From assembly GCA_017448185.1 (NCBI GenBank), contig JAFSLX010000056.1:1-51702 (forward strand): a stretch of 51,702 bases of DNA, in the 5' to 3' direction. The notes below the pieces were generated by a model that worked only from the letters and a program-made list of their open reading frames with translations, had not been told where the DNA came from and searched no databases. Shown here in pieces: positions 40,973 through 50,800 of the stretch. Origin of the DNA: Bacteroidales bacterium (GTDB lineage Bacteria; Bacteroidota; Bacteroidia; Bacteroidales; P3). The number at the start of each line of letters is the position of its first letter. Within the stretch, counting starts at the first letter, position 1. Made by a program: the position numbers and the translations under genes.

Positions 40973-41779
40973 ATGAAGAAAGTCTTCTTATTGCTGGCGG
41001 TATGTACTCTTGTTGGCACTGCCACCGCACAAGATGTGAAGATCAAAAGAGGCAAAGTGACAATGTCCGAAGCTCAATACAATGAGCTCAAGGCCAAAGC
41101 TGATGCTTACGATAAAGCCCAGAGCGACTTAAGCGCTGTCCGCAATCAGCTGGAACAAACCTCAAAACCTGTTGAGCCTCGTACGTTCAACGATTCAGCT
41201 TCATACGCTATTGGCCGTGATGTTTATAATAGCTGGCATAGCCAGAATCTCGGTATCAACGGCAAGATGGCTGGTCAGGCCATGCGCGATTGTGAAGAAG
41301 GGAAAAATACTTGGACCGACCAGATGGCTCGTCCGTTGCTTCAACGCTTCCAGCAGAATTTCGAACGTCGTCAGCGCGAAGGTGTCCAGGACAACATCAA
41401 AGCTGGCGAGAAATATTTGGAAGAAATCAGCAACAATAAATCTGTCTATACTACCAAGAGCGGTCTAAAATATCGCAAGCTTAAAGATGGCAATGGAAAG
41501 AAACCAAAAGTCACCGACCGCGTGAAGGTTCACTACACCGGCAAGCTCATCAATGGTACCACATTCGACAGCAGCGTTGACCGTGGAGAACCCATCACCT
41601 TTGCCTTGAACCAGGTCATTCCCGGTTGGACCGAAGGCCTGCAACTGATGGATGAAGGCTCCAAGTACTTGCTTTATATCCCTTACAACCTTGGATATGG
41701 TGAACAGCAGGCAGGATCCATCCCTCCCGGTTCAACCCTTATCTTCGAAGTAGAATTGCTCGAAATCAACCCTAAATAA
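40973..41779 (+). CDS. Exported FKBP-type peptidyl-prolyl isomerase (FkpA/Mip-like)
   Basis: A 268-residue protein with a signal peptide (KKVFLLLAVCTLVGTATAQ). A coiled dimerisation segment (about 45-140; ELKAKADAYDKAQSDL, FQQNFERRQREGVQDN) precedes the FKBP domain (about 170-268: VTDRVKVHYTGKLINGTTFDSS, VIPGWTEGLQLMDEGSK, IPPGSTLIFEVELL). It assists folding of exported proteins in the periplasm. It sits between buk and aroC; aroC begins 3 nt after the stop. Confidence 0.93.
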   Translation: MKKVFLLLAVCTLVGTATAQDVKIKRGKVTMSEAQYNELKAKADAYDKAQSDLSAVRNQLEQTSKPVEPRTFNDSASYAIGRDVYNSWHSQNLGINGKMAGQAMRDCEEGKNTWTDQMARPLLQRFQQNFERRQREGVQDNIKAGEKYLEEISNNKSVYTTKSGLKYRKLKDGNGKKPKVTDRVKVHYTGKLINGTTFDSSVDRGEPITFALNQVIPGWTEGLQLMDEGSKYLLYIPYNLGYGEQQAGSIPPGSTLIFEVELLEINPK

Positions 41780-41782
41780 AAC

Positions 41783-42694
41783 GTGAACACTTACGGAACA
41801 CGATTTAGAGTAACCACCTACGGCGAGTCTCATGGACTCGCCGTAGGTGCTATTATCGACGGCTGTCCGTCGGGCATGCATATAGATTTCGATGCAATCA
41901 ACTGCGAACTCGTGCGACGCAAAGGTGTTGGTGTGGAAACCTCTGCCCGTCAAGAAGCCGACCGAGTGGAATTTCTTTCTGGTTTGAAGGACGGAATCAC
42001 ATTGGGAACTCCGATTGCATTCTCGATACATAATGTCGATGCCCACTCCGATGACTACGCCAAGCTGGAGCATTGTTTCCGTCCTGGACATGCCGACTAT
42101 ACCTATTATAATAAATACGGTATCCGTGACCATCGAGGCGGTGGCCGTGCATCGGCCCGTGAAACGGTGGCCCGTGTGGTTGCGGGTACAATTGCCAAAC
42201 AACTGCTCTCCCCTATTATAATTTGTGCTGAGGTTGATGAACTTGGCGACGGTCAAACACGTGGCGGAATTATCAAATGCCGTATCGAAGGTGTACAAGC
42301 CGGTATTGGCGAGCCTGTTTTCGGCAAACTGAATGCCTCGTTGGCCGCAGCCATGATGAGCATTCCATCGGCTATCGGTTTCGAGATGGGTGCCGGTTTT
42401 GCTGCAGCGAAAATGAGTGGCGAAGAGTATATCGACCGCTGGCATGAAGATGGAACTACCGTTACCAATCATTGTGGCGGTGTGCAGGGCGGTATCAGCA
42501 ACGGCATGCCAATTGAATTCCGTGTAGCCTTCCATCCGGTGGTCACACTCCCTGAACCTGTCGATTGCCTGACCGAGGATGGTCGTTTGGAAACTGTCGA
42601 TGTAGGAGGGCGCCACGATCGCTGCCATGTGTTGCGCACCCCTGTGATTGTTGAATCGATGGCGGCTTTATGTTTGATAAACTATATTTTGTAG
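41783..42694 (+). CDS. aroC: Chorismate synthase (short form, GTG start)
   Basis: Converts 5-enolpyruvylshikimate 3-phosphate to chorismate with reduced FMN. The 303-residue protein has FRVTTYGESHGLAVGAIIDG, RPGHADYTYYNKYG, RDHRGGGRASARETVARV and a C-terminal GRHDRCHVLRTPVIVES. It is about 50 residues shorter than the common 350-360 form, but the FMN- and substrate-binding motifs are all present, so this looks like a compact version rather than a truncation. It starts with GTG, the only codon that fits the family N-terminus, 3 nt after the FKBP gene. Confidence 0.95.
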   Translation: MNTYGTRFRVTTYGESHGLAVGAIIDGCPSGMHIDFDAINCELVRRKGVGVETSARQEADRVEFLSGLKDGITLGTPIAFSIHNVDAHSDDYAKLEHCFRPGHADYTYYNKYGIRDHRGGGRASARETVARVVAGTIAKQLLSPIIICAEVDELGDGQTRGGIIKCRIEGVQAGIGEPVFGKLNASLAAAMMSIPSAIGFEMGAGFAAAKMSGEEYIDRWHEDGTTVTNHCGGVQGGISNGMPIEFRVAFHPVVTLPEPVDCLTEDGRLETVDVGGRHDRCHVLRTPVIVESMAALCLINYIL

Positions 42695-42700
42695 TAAATA

Positions 42701-43447
42701 ATGAAACGAATTATTTTTTTGTTATTCATTGCCCTGCTCTTTGTGGGATGTCAAAACGATACATTCACTCTCAGTGGCACCATTGATGGCGGTGCAGGCA
42801 AAACCTTGTGGCTCGAAGAGCTTGCTCCCGATGGCCCGATTTTCATCGACTCGATCCACCTCGATTCGAAAGGTCATTTCAAATATAAATACAAAATGCC
42901 CTATCGCAGTCTGTACAACCTGCATACCACTGCCGACAACTATATCGTCACCCTGCCCGATTATGGCGAGAAGATTGAGATTTACGGCAAATGGGAAAAT
43001 CTATCGGTGTCGTATGACATCCAAGGTTCATACGAAAGTAGCCTATTGTGGCAACTGCAGCAATATACCAATGACGGCGCCAAGATTTTGAACGAATTAA
43101 TCGACACCACAGAGTATTACGCCAAATTGTACTTCGACAAGCGTGTCGACGAAGCCACAGTATTGGCCAAAAAGGACATGACCGATTCCATCTATCGAAG
43201 GGCTTTTGAAGAACAACAGGAATACGTCTGCCGCTTTATCGAGGAAAACCAAGGGTCGCTCTCAACATTGATTGCGCTATACAAGCCCTTCAACAACAGG
43301 CTATTGATTGATACGCGTGATCCAAATAGCATCGATTATTACGACCTTGTGCTCGAAGGTTTGCAGGAGCGATATCCCGACAATCCTCACACGCTCCACT
43401 TCAAAAACACCACCGAACACCTCCGCTCAGCCATCGCCCATCAATAA
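42701..43447 (+). CDS. DUF4369 lipoprotein without a thioredoxin domain
   Basis: A 248-residue lipoprotein (signal RIIFLLFIALLFVGC, Cys17). The N-terminal DUF4369 domain is clear: FTLSGTIDGGAGKTLWLEEL, FIDSIHLDSKGHFKYKYKM. A helical segment with QQYTNDGAKILNELIDTTEYY and YVCRFIEENQGSLSTLIALY follows. In most relatives these parts precede a TlpA/ResA thioredoxin domain with CxxC, which is absent here; the protein ends at IAHQ. Its stop abuts the lpxH stop on the other strand with no gap. It may act as a redox-independent surface or periplasmic protein, or it may be a shortened gene. Confidence 0.8.
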   Translation: MKRIIFLLFIALLFVGCQNDTFTLSGTIDGGAGKTLWLEELAPDGPIFIDSIHLDSKGHFKYKYKMPYRSLYNLHTTADNYIVTLPDYGEKIEIYGKWENLSVSYDIQGSYESSLLWQLQQYTNDGAKILNELIDTTEYYAKLYFDKRVDEATVLAKKDMTDSIYRRAFEEQQEYVCRFIEENQGSLSTLIALYKPFNNRLLIDTRDPNSIDYYDLVLEGLQERYPDNPHTLHFKNTTEHLRSAIAHQ

Positions 43448-44209
43448 TCATCTCTCCGCGATTTCGCCTTTTTGCAAGTCGTAGAGTTTCATTGTGTGCT
43501 CTTCGAGCGAATAGACTGCATAATTGCGGTTGAGCATCCAGTCGCCTGTATTGACATAGATTGCCCCTTCTATTGTCCGGATTAATGGTGTGTGCCGATG
43601 GCCAAAGACACAGTAGTCAAAGTGTTCCTCTTTCAGTCGCTCCTTACAATAAAGCACTATACCCTCCTTGTCGTCACCGAGATAGTGCAGCATATCCTTC
43701 TGGGCATGTTTACGCTTGTTGCTGTCACTCCAACGGCGTGCAAACGGGAACGTGAGCGATGAAGGCAACAACGCGAAGAGCCTTTGGCAGAGGCGGCTAC
43801 GAAAGAAGAACCGTACAAAATCGAACCCACGGTCGAGGTGCCCAAGTCCGTCGCCATGCCCAATCAGGAACCGCCGTCCGTCAAACTCCATCACCGTTGG
43901 CTCCTCATGCATAACAATTCCGCATTCGGCAGTCAGGTAGTCGAACATCCACATATCGTGGTTGCCCGTAAAGAAATGTATCTCCACCCCACTGTCAGCC
44001 ATCTCGGCCAATTTCCCCAATAGTCGAACATTGCCACGAGGCACCAGTTGGCGGTATGAAAACCAGAAATCGAATATATCGCCCAACAACACCAGCACTT
44101 TGCAGCTCTCCTTTATGTTGTCGAGAAATCTGCATAGTTGCCGTTCTCGTTCGACGGTGTCGCTGCCACTTCCAAGGTGAGCATCGGACAAGAAAACTAC
44201 CTCAGCCAT
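43448..44209 (-). CDS. lpxH: UDP-2,3-diacylglucosamine diphosphatase (LpxH-type)
   Basis: Cleaves UDP-2,3-diacylglucosamine to lipid X in lipid A synthesis. The 253-residue calcineurin-like phosphoesterase has LSDAHLG, LLGDIFDFWFSY, TGNHDMW, GHGDGLG and FGHRHTP, the complete two-metal ligand set. The start at 44209 matches the family and overlaps the envC-like gene's last 13 nt. Confidence 0.93.
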   Translation of the reverse strand: MAEVVFLSDAHLGSGSDTVERERQLCRFLDNIKESCKVLVLLGDIFDFWFSYRQLVPRGNVRLLGKLAEMADSGVEIHFFTGNHDMWMFDYLTAECGIVMHEEPTVMEFDGRRFLIGHGDGLGHLDRGFDFVRFFFRSRLCQRLFALLPSSLTFPFARRWSDSNKRKHAQKDMLHYLGDDKEGIVLYCKERLKEEHFDYCVFGHRHTPLIRTIEGAIYVNTGDWMLNRNYAVYSLEEHTMKLYDLQKGEIAER

Positions 44210-45477
44210 GAACGTGGATTTTGCGAGGCGGTGCCTTTCCAAAGCTGGAACGAAAATTCAGCACTTCCGTCACTGTTGGTATATACGGTTCCTATATTCT
44301 GCTTGGTATTGACCTTGGCTCCTTCGCGCACTGCTACCGAGCCCATGTTGGCATAGACCGACATATATTCACCGTGGCGGATAATGATGCCTTTGGTACC
44401 ATTGGGACAGGTAAACACACGGCTCACCGTGCCGTTGAAGATTGCCTGCACCGAGGCTCCGGCTTTACAAACAAGGTCTATGCCGTTGTTCATATTCTGT
44501 CCGCCGCTCTCGTGGGTATATCTGCCATATTCGCGTGCCACCTTGGTAAAATATACCGGCCACGGGAACTTCCCTTTGTTAGCCACAAAGTCGTTGCTCA
44601 ATGCCACTTCTGCAGCACTGGCCGGATTCGAAGCCACAGTGGCTCCACCTTTACCGGTGCCCGACGACGAGGCATCCTTCTTCTTGTTGGCTTTGGCAAT
44701 CTCCTCGTTGATTATTCGCTGAATCTGCTGCTGCAGTTGCTTTTTCTGCTTCTCCTTCTGCGCTATCTGCTGCTGCAGGTTCTTCTCCTTCTGCTGCGAA
44801 GTCTTCAGCGATTGCTGCTTCTGTTTCTGTTCGCGTGCAAGCTCGTCCTTCTGCTTCTTCTCCTGCACCAGCAGGGTCGACTTTTCGCGTTGCTGACGCG
44901 CCAGGTCGACGGTGGCATCCTGCAGCTCCTGCTGCTTCTGGTCGATAAACGAAGCCTGGCGGCGACGGTAGCGGCTGTAGTCGCCGAAATACTTCGTGCG
45001 CAGGTAGGCGATATTGTAGGACTTTGTGTCCAGCAAGAGCACCAGCTTGTCAAGGTTTCCTCGTTCGCCATAGAGCACTCGCACCACCTTCGCATATTCA
45101 TGCTTCAAGCTGTCAATCTGATTCTTCATCAGCACAATGCTGTCCTGCGTGCGGCTCATGTGAATGTTCAACAGGTTCATCTGTCCGTTGATATTGTTGA
45201 TAAGCCTCGTGCGTTCGTTGATCTTCTTTTCAAGCAGTTTCAGCTGCTGCTGGCCGCTGCGGCTGTTCTTCTTGGCTTTGGCCAGCTGCCCGTTCAGGTT
45301 TCTCAGCTCTTGCTCCACCTGTGTACGCTCCTTCTCAAGCTGCGCCTTGCTTTGCGCCTGCACGGGGGTGGAACAGGTTATAATCGTAAAAAGGGTTGAA
45401 AAGGTGACGGCCAGAGACCACGCACCCTTCAAACCCTTTAAACCCTTTAAACCCTTCAATCCCTTATAACTTTTCAC
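44197..45477 (-). CDS. EnvC-like murein hydrolase activator with degenerate LytM domain
   Basis: A protein of about 426 residues with an atypical signal sequence (FSTLFTIITCSTPVQAQ) and a long coiled coil (about 45-290, rich in Gln, Lys and Glu). The C-terminal M23/LytM domain (about 335-426) reads NNGIDLVCKAGASVQAIFNG, IIIRHGEYMSVYANM and AEFSFQLWKG. The zinc ligands of active M23 enzymes (first His and HxH) are replaced by Asn and Phe/Gln, as in EnvC, which activates amidases instead of cutting peptidoglycan. The GTG at 45477, one base after the pfp stop, is the best start. In-frame ATGs at 45507 and 45528 would overlap pfp. The N-terminus contains a GLK repeat. FtsX, the usual EnvC partner, is at 21999. 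Confidence 0.85.
   Translation of the reverse strand: MKSYKGLKGLKGLKGLKGAWSLAVTFSTLFTIITCSTPVQAQSKAQLEKERTQVEQELRNLNGQLAKAKKNSRSGQQQLKLLEKKINERTRLINNINGQMNLLNIHMSRTQDSIVLMKNQIDSLKHEYAKVVRVLYGERGNLDKLVLLLDTKSYNIAYLRTKYFGDYSRYRRRQASFIDQKQQELQDATVDLARQQREKSTLLVQEKKQKDELAREQKQKQQSLKTSQQKEKNLQQQIAQKEKQKKQLQQQIQRIINEEIAKANKKKDASSSGTGKGGATVASNPASAAEVALSNDFVANKGKFPWPVYFTKVAREYGRYTHESGGQNMNNGIDLVCKAGASVQAIFNGTVSRVFTCPNGTKGIIIRHGEYMSVYANMGSVAVREGAKVNTKQNIGTVYTNSDGSAEFSFQLWKGTASQNPRSWLR
45424..45465. repeat. 9-nt tandem repeat in the envC-like gene N-terminus
   Basis: AAACCCTTT/C-type units on the plus strand encode KGLKGLKGLKGLKG on the minus strand, between the start codon and the signal-peptide core. 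Because the unit is 9 nt, slippage would keep the frame and change only the length of the charged N-terminus. Confidence 0.8.
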
Positions 45478-45478
45478 C

Positions 45479-46708
45479 TTACCAGTTAAGGATTTTCTTG
45501 AAGTCATACTCTTCGGGGTTGGCCACATACTTCTTCGCTGCCTCGTAGTCGGCAGGAGTGATGTAGTCCATAATGTCGTTCACGTAGGACATCACCTTGT
45601 TGCTGGCCACATTCACCAGACGCGGCGGTATCTTCCCCGTCTCCGGGTCCTGAAGGTCCTTCAGATAGAGCGGACTGACACCACCCTGCTGGTCCACATA
45701 CACCATGCAACCCGTGCAACCCTCGTTGAAAAGCGTATGCACACCCATCCCCATCAGCGAACAATAGGTCAAATCGAAGGCAATAGGCGTATGGCAACGG
45801 ATCTCATAGCCGATCTCCACCGGACGGGTCTTCACCTTCAGGCCGATCTCCTTCGCCTTGCGCTCCAGCAGGTCGTTGAAAATGTGCGCTTTCGACACCT
45901 TGCCCAGTTCGGGGTGGCCGTGTTCGTCATAGCTGAAGTGGATCCCGCTGTTGCGGATCTCCTCCTCGCTCAAACTGTGGAACACACCCTCCGAAATCAT
46001 CGCGGCACCATAGTTGATACCCATCAGCTTGCGCTTCACGATGCAGCTCACCACCATATTGATAATCTTCTCCACCGTAATCTCCGTCTTGTTGAAAAAC
46101 TCGGGAATGATCACCATCGGATAATGGCAGGCACCCGCAATGCCCAGCGCCAGGTGGCCCGCCGAACGCCCCATGGCGCTCACCACAAACCAGTTCTCGC
46201 TCGTCCGCGCATCCTCCATCACCGCCGTCGCCAGCACGCAACCCTGCGCCTTCGCGCTGTTGTAGCCGAAAGTCGGGCTGCTGTTCGGCAGTGGCAGGTC
46301 ATTGTCTATCGTCTTCGGCACATGGATATTCGCAATCCGATAATGCTTCTCGGCCAGGAACTTCGCAACGCGGTTCGCCGTCGACGCCGTATCGTCCCCA
46401 CCCACCGTCACCAGCAGCTTCACCTCGTTCTCCGTGAAAAACTTCAGGTTGAAACGCTGCTCAAAATCCTCCGGTGTAGGCTTGAAACGGCTCATCTTCA
46501 GTATACTGCCGCCCTTGTTGAAAATCTCGTCGGCAGTCAGGAAATCAAGGTCCTGCATCCTCGGCTCCTCCGTGAATAGCGCGCTGTAGCCCCCGTGCAG
46601 ACCAATCACGCGATAACCGTCGCGCAGAAAAGTTTTGGCCACCGAGGCCACCACCGTGTTCATTCCCGGAGCGGGACCGCCGCCCGTCAGTATTGCAATG
46701 CTTTTCAT
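45479..46708 (-). CDS. pfp: PPi-dependent 6-phosphofructokinase
   Basis: A 409-residue enzyme of the PfkA family catalysing reversible phosphorylation of fructose 6-phosphate. GGDDT (103-107), with Asp in the position where ATP-dependent enzymes have Gly, marks the PPi-dependent type. PKTIDND (131-137) binds the substrate, and MGRSAGHLALG follows. It replaces ATP-PFK in many Bacteroidota. It leads the minus-strand run pfp-envC-lpxH. Confidence 0.95.
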   Translation of the reverse strand: MKSIAILTGGGPAPGMNTVVASVAKTFLRDGYRVIGLHGGYSALFTEEPRMQDLDFLTADEIFNKGGSILKMSRFKPTPEDFEQRFNLKFFTENEVKLLVTVGGDDTASTANRVAKFLAEKHYRIANIHVPKTIDNDLPLPNSSPTFGYNSAKAQGCVLATAVMEDARTSENWFVVSAMGRSAGHLALGIAGACHYPMVIIPEFFNKTEITVEKIINMVVSCIVKRKLMGINYGAAMISEGVFHSLSEEEIRNSGIHFSYDEHGHPELGKVSKAHIFNDLLERKAKEIGLKVKTRPVEIGYEIRCHTPIAFDLTYCSLMGMGVHTLFNEGCTGCMVYVDQQGGVSPLYLKDLQDPETGKIPPRLVNVASNKVMSYVNDIMDYITPADYEAAKKYVANPEEYDFKKILNW

Positions 46709-46760
46709 GATGATTGATTATTAAATGCTAAATCCTTTTTTGTACTTCCGAAAACATCGG

Positions 46761-46768
46761 CAAAGATA
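46761..46768 (-). promoter_or_regulatory. -7 element for pfp-envC-lpxH
   Basis: TATCTTTG on the minus strand is a perfect TAnnTTTG match, 52 nt before the pfp ATG. The -33 region is not clear. Apart from this and repeat R4, nothing was seen in 46709-46999. Confidence 0.65.
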
Positions 46769-46890
46769 CGAAAAAATTCCGAACCGCTTGTATAAAAAAT
46801 ATCAACCGTCGCCATACGCAAAAGCCTAATCGGTTAATATGTTGTATATTAATGAATAATAAATGGCAATACTGCTTGGCCCCCAATGCC

Positions 46891-46966
46891 GTCGTTCACC
46901 CGTTGTTCACCCGTTGTTCAGTCGTTGTTCAGTGTTTGACTGAACAACGACTGAACAACAACTGAA
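46891..46966. repeat. Class A inverted repeat of 11-nt units, copy R4
   Basis: The left arm has four units (GTCGTTCACCC, GTTGTTCACCC, GTTGTTCAGTC, GTTGTTCAGTG); then a TTTG loop and three right-arm units, the last decayed (ACTGAAGAAAA). The two outer left units carry CACC in place of CAGT, showing drift within the array. It lies 34 nt beyond the stop of the Usp-like gene (minus strand), where a hairpin could end the transcript. Confidence 0.9.
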
Positions 46967-46999
46967 GAAAAAAGGAACAACAAGGATACGTGGGAAAAG

Positions 47000-47809
47000 T
47001 CAGTCGCAAAGGACGTAGAGGTCGTCGCGCTGGTTGAGGAAGAGGATGGGTGTGCGCGAGGGATGGGAGAGGAGACGCTGTTCGGGTGGGCCGAGGAGGA
47101 AGTCGAGGGGATCGAAGGCCCGGAGGTCGGTGGCGAGAGCTATGAGTGTTTGAAACCGGACGTTGGAGTGTTGGAATTGGGAGAGCGTGGTGAGGTCAGG
47201 GTTGGAAAGGGTGCTGTAGGGCGTAGGCTGTGTGGCGAAGGTGATGGGCGGTTGGAGCGAGGAGAAGATTTTGTTGGCGAACTGGAGGTTGTTTTGCTGT
47301 CGGCGGCTGAGGTCGGGGTCGCGGTATTGCGGGAGGGCGAAGGTGAGGTCGGCGTGGAGGAAGCGAGCGAGGTAGGAGGCCCAGATGAGTTTCTGTTTGC
47401 TTTCGCGGTGGTGGTCGAGGGTGAGCAGTGTTTGGAGTTGAGGTGATGGGGGTTGGAGCTGGGTGTTGACGCAGAGGTAGGCTATTTTTGAGGGGCGGAA
47501 GGTGCGGAGGAGGGTGCGTGGATGGGTGATGGAGGAGCGTGGGGCGCTGGGGTTGACGGCTGTGACGGCGAGGATGGCGTTGAAGGCTGAGTGGAAGCCT
47601 TCGACGGCGGTGCGCCAAGAGCCCTGCATGGCGACGAATGGTAGGTTGTATTGTGCCAGCCAGTCGGCTTTGCTGTGGGGCGAGACATTGAGGAGTATGA
47701 TGCGTTTTTCGCGCAGGTGATGGGCGAAGTGCTGTGCATAGGCGATGACGGCTGGCGCGGAGGATGGGTCTTCGATGCAGGCTATGACGGCTTGGTCGTT
47801 GTGTTTCAT
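47000..47809 (-). CDS. Universal-stress-protein-like protein, tentative
   Basis: A 269-residue soluble protein. The first ~50 residues (QAVIACIEDPSSAPAVIAYA, then REKRIILLNVSPHS) look like the first strand-helix-strand of a Usp domain. The rest is Pro-, Gln- and Leu-rich and unfamiliar, with a possible second domain (IAYLCVNTQLQ; LTFALPQYRDPD). The ATG at 47809 overlaps the stop of the large surface protein (ATGA), so the two are translated together. Without a search the family is uncertain. Confidence 0.5.
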   Translation of the reverse strand: MKHNDQAVIACIEDPSSAPAVIAYAQHFAHHLREKRIILLNVSPHSKADWLAQYNLPFVAMQGSWRTAVEGFHSAFNAILAVTAVNPSAPRSSITHPRTLLRTFRPSKIAYLCVNTQLQPPSPQLQTLLTLDHHRESKQKLIWASYLARFLHADLTFALPQYRDPDLSRRQQNNLQFANKIFSSLQPPITFATQPTPYSTLSNPDLTTLSQFQHSNVRFQTLIALATDLRAFDPLDFLLGPPEQRLLSHPSRTPILFLNQRDDLYVLCD

Positions 47810-50800
47810 CGGATGAGGGTTATGTCGCCTTTGAATTGGTTTTCGATGCCTGTGTGGCAGGTGATGCTGCAAGTATAGGTGTAGACTCCAGGGAGGCAGG
47901 GCTGGTTGCGGAAGGTGCCGTCCCAGCAGGCGTTGATGTCGGAGGTCTGGAAGACAGCCTGCCCCCAGCGGTTGTAGATGACGATGTGGAAGGTGACGAT
48001 GTTTTCGGGGTTGAAGCAGAGACGGTCGTTGATGCCGTCATTGTTTGGCGAGAAGGCGTTGGGGATGATGAAGAGAGGTGGGCCGCAGATGACGGCGGAG
48101 CAGTGGATGAAGGCAGTGTCGAAGGCAGCACAGGAGGTGATGGTATCGGTTACGAGGCAGGTGTAGAGTGTGGTTCCTTCGGAGGGGGTGGCGACGGGTT
48201 CGGGAATGTCGGGCTGTTGGAAGTCGACGGGGGGAGTCCAGGAGTAGCGGAGGTCGGGGTCGGTGATTGAGGAGTGGAACTGGACCGACTGGGTGAGGTA
48301 GACCTGGTGGCGGTCGGGCCAGATGTGGAAGTCGTCGAGGCGGTGATTGCGATCGATGACTGTGGTGTCGACAAGTGGGCAGCCGTCGGCATCGGTGAGG
48401 CTGAGGAGGTGGGTACCGGCACAGAGGCCGCTGATGAGGGTGTCCAAGCCCCATGCACCACGCGCTGTGTCGTATGATACGCTTCTAAGGTGTATCCAGC
48501 CGGTGCAGGAGTCGTTGCAGAGGTGGGGGGAGTATTCTTTTTGGTAAGAGGGACGTGGTTTGTTGGAAATGGTGAAGTCTTGCTCGTAAGTGCAGCCGTA
48601 GCCGCTGAGGATGAGGTGGTAGCGCACATCGGGCGCAAGGCAGCAGAACTCGATTTCTTTTGGGGTGATTGTCCCGACGGCGTTCGGCGAGTCGATTGAG
48701 GCAGTCACTGAATCGACCAATACTTGGCCGAGATGCACGATAACGCGGCAGTCGGCCGAATCGTGGCAAGAGTTCGGTACGAGTTCGAGGCTGTCGACGA
48801 GGTTGACTGTCTGCACGACGAAGGTGTCGGTTTCGACGCATCCCACGCCGGTGATGCGGAGCACGTAGTTGCCCGCTTGGTTGACCCAAGGATTGGCGAC
48901 GGAGGAATCGCTGACGTGACCCACAATCCATTGGTACTCGGCACCGAGCTGCGGATGGGGGCCAATCTGGATGCTGGCGTTGTTGCAAGCCAACTGCGGC
49001 GTGAAAATCTGGCCGCCGTCGGCGAGGACCTGGATGGAGTGGCGCTGGGTGTCGGCGACGACGCAGCCGTAGGAAAGATAAGCGATGAGGGTGACAGTGT
49101 AGCGACCACCGACGGTGTAGGTGTGGGTGGGCGAATGCTCGGTCGAAGTGGTGCCGTCGCCGAAGTCCCAACGGTAGGAGCTTCCGCGGCCGATATTGTT
49201 GAAGGTGATGCTTTCGTCGACGCAGGCCACGGAGGGCGGAGTGAATTCGGCCACGGGGAAGCCGTCGTTGACGTTGAATCGGAAGAGGGCGTTGTTGCAG
49301 TTGGTGGATTGGTTCTGGCGGCTCCAAGCATTGGCGGTTGTGGGGAAAGCCTGAGTGCCGGTGCAGGAGGCGCAGACGGCCTGGTAGAGGGTGGCGTGCC
49401 GGTCGAAACGCGAGGTGCCACCGTCGACGTGGTCGCTACCGCCGCCGGAAGCGGGTCCATGCTGTTCGCCGAAGAAGGTGGCATAGTCGAGCGTGTTGGC
49501 GTCGGCATCGAGGCTGATGATGTAGAAGTCTTGCCCGTCGGTATAGCGCTGGACAGCGTTGACGGTGGTTTCCATGTCCTTGGTACCAAAGTTGGGGGTG
49601 TTCCAACTCACGGTGTGACCCACGAAGTCGCGCCCCCAACCCGAGGCGTAGACACGAGTGCAGATGTCGGCGGCAAAGGCTGTGGGCGAAAGGTTGATGC
49701 GGCCGGGTGTACCGAAAACTGTGCTCCATACGCGAGAGGAGAAGTCGGGTTGCAGACGGACAAGGAGCATGCCGGCATCGGGAACGCCGTATCCGGCATT
49801 GTAGATCATGGTGCTGCCGGGCGCACGGGTCTGCCCGAAGAGGAGTACCTCGTCGTGACGGCCGATACGGACAAAATATAACTGGTCGTAGCGCTCGCTA
49901 CCTATGTAGGTCGAGTTGATGATTCGGTCGCCGTTGTACGAAATCTTACAGACGAAGCCATCGGCCGAACCGCCGCCGTAAGAGGGCTGATAGCTGCCGT
50001 CGGTGGTGGGGAAGTTGGACGAGTTGGTACCGCCACAGGCGACAATGTTGTACGAGGTGTCGACATCAATCGAGTAGACGGCATCGTCCATCTCGCCACC
50101 GAGATAGGTACTCCACAGCAGGGTGCGGAGGTTGTAGTCGAGCTTCAGCACCACGCCGTCCTGCCGTCCGCCATTGGAAGATTGTATACCGTTCACGATG
50201 GGAAAGTCGGTGCTGAAGGTGGTGGTGCCAATATAGACGTTGTTGAGGTCGTCGGTGATAATCTCGCCCCGGGCGCCGTCGCCATAGTTGTAGTAGAGCG
50301 AGTCGTTGCCCGAATACAGGTCGCTTTCATAACGGGCCCGGTAGTTCAATCCGTCGTTGCCGCTGCCACCCACGAAGGTGGAGGCCTGAAGCTGCGCACC
50401 GTCGCTACTGAAGCGGCTGACAAACAAGTCGCTGCCAACAGGATAGGGAATGCCGCTGAAGCCATAGTTCACGCTGGTTCCCCAGTGGAAATCGCGGCAA
50501 TAGGCATTCTCGGTGGTGGGGAAATTGGACGAGCCAGTGGTGCCGAACACCACCAGCTCGTCGAACGAGTTGACAAACATGCTGTGGGGCATATCACCTT
50601 GAGCACCGCCAAGATAGGTGGCAAACAGCCGTTCCGAGCCTGTGGAGTCGAACTTGAAAATGCCAATGTCGGCCGTACTGTTATAGGCCGAATTATACGT
50701 CATGTCGTATGCGCCGAGCGATACAGGGTATTCGGTACCGAAAACGAGGCCGGCGGTGTAGGCGTTCTTCTGCGAATCGTATGCCGCCGTGGTACCCCAG

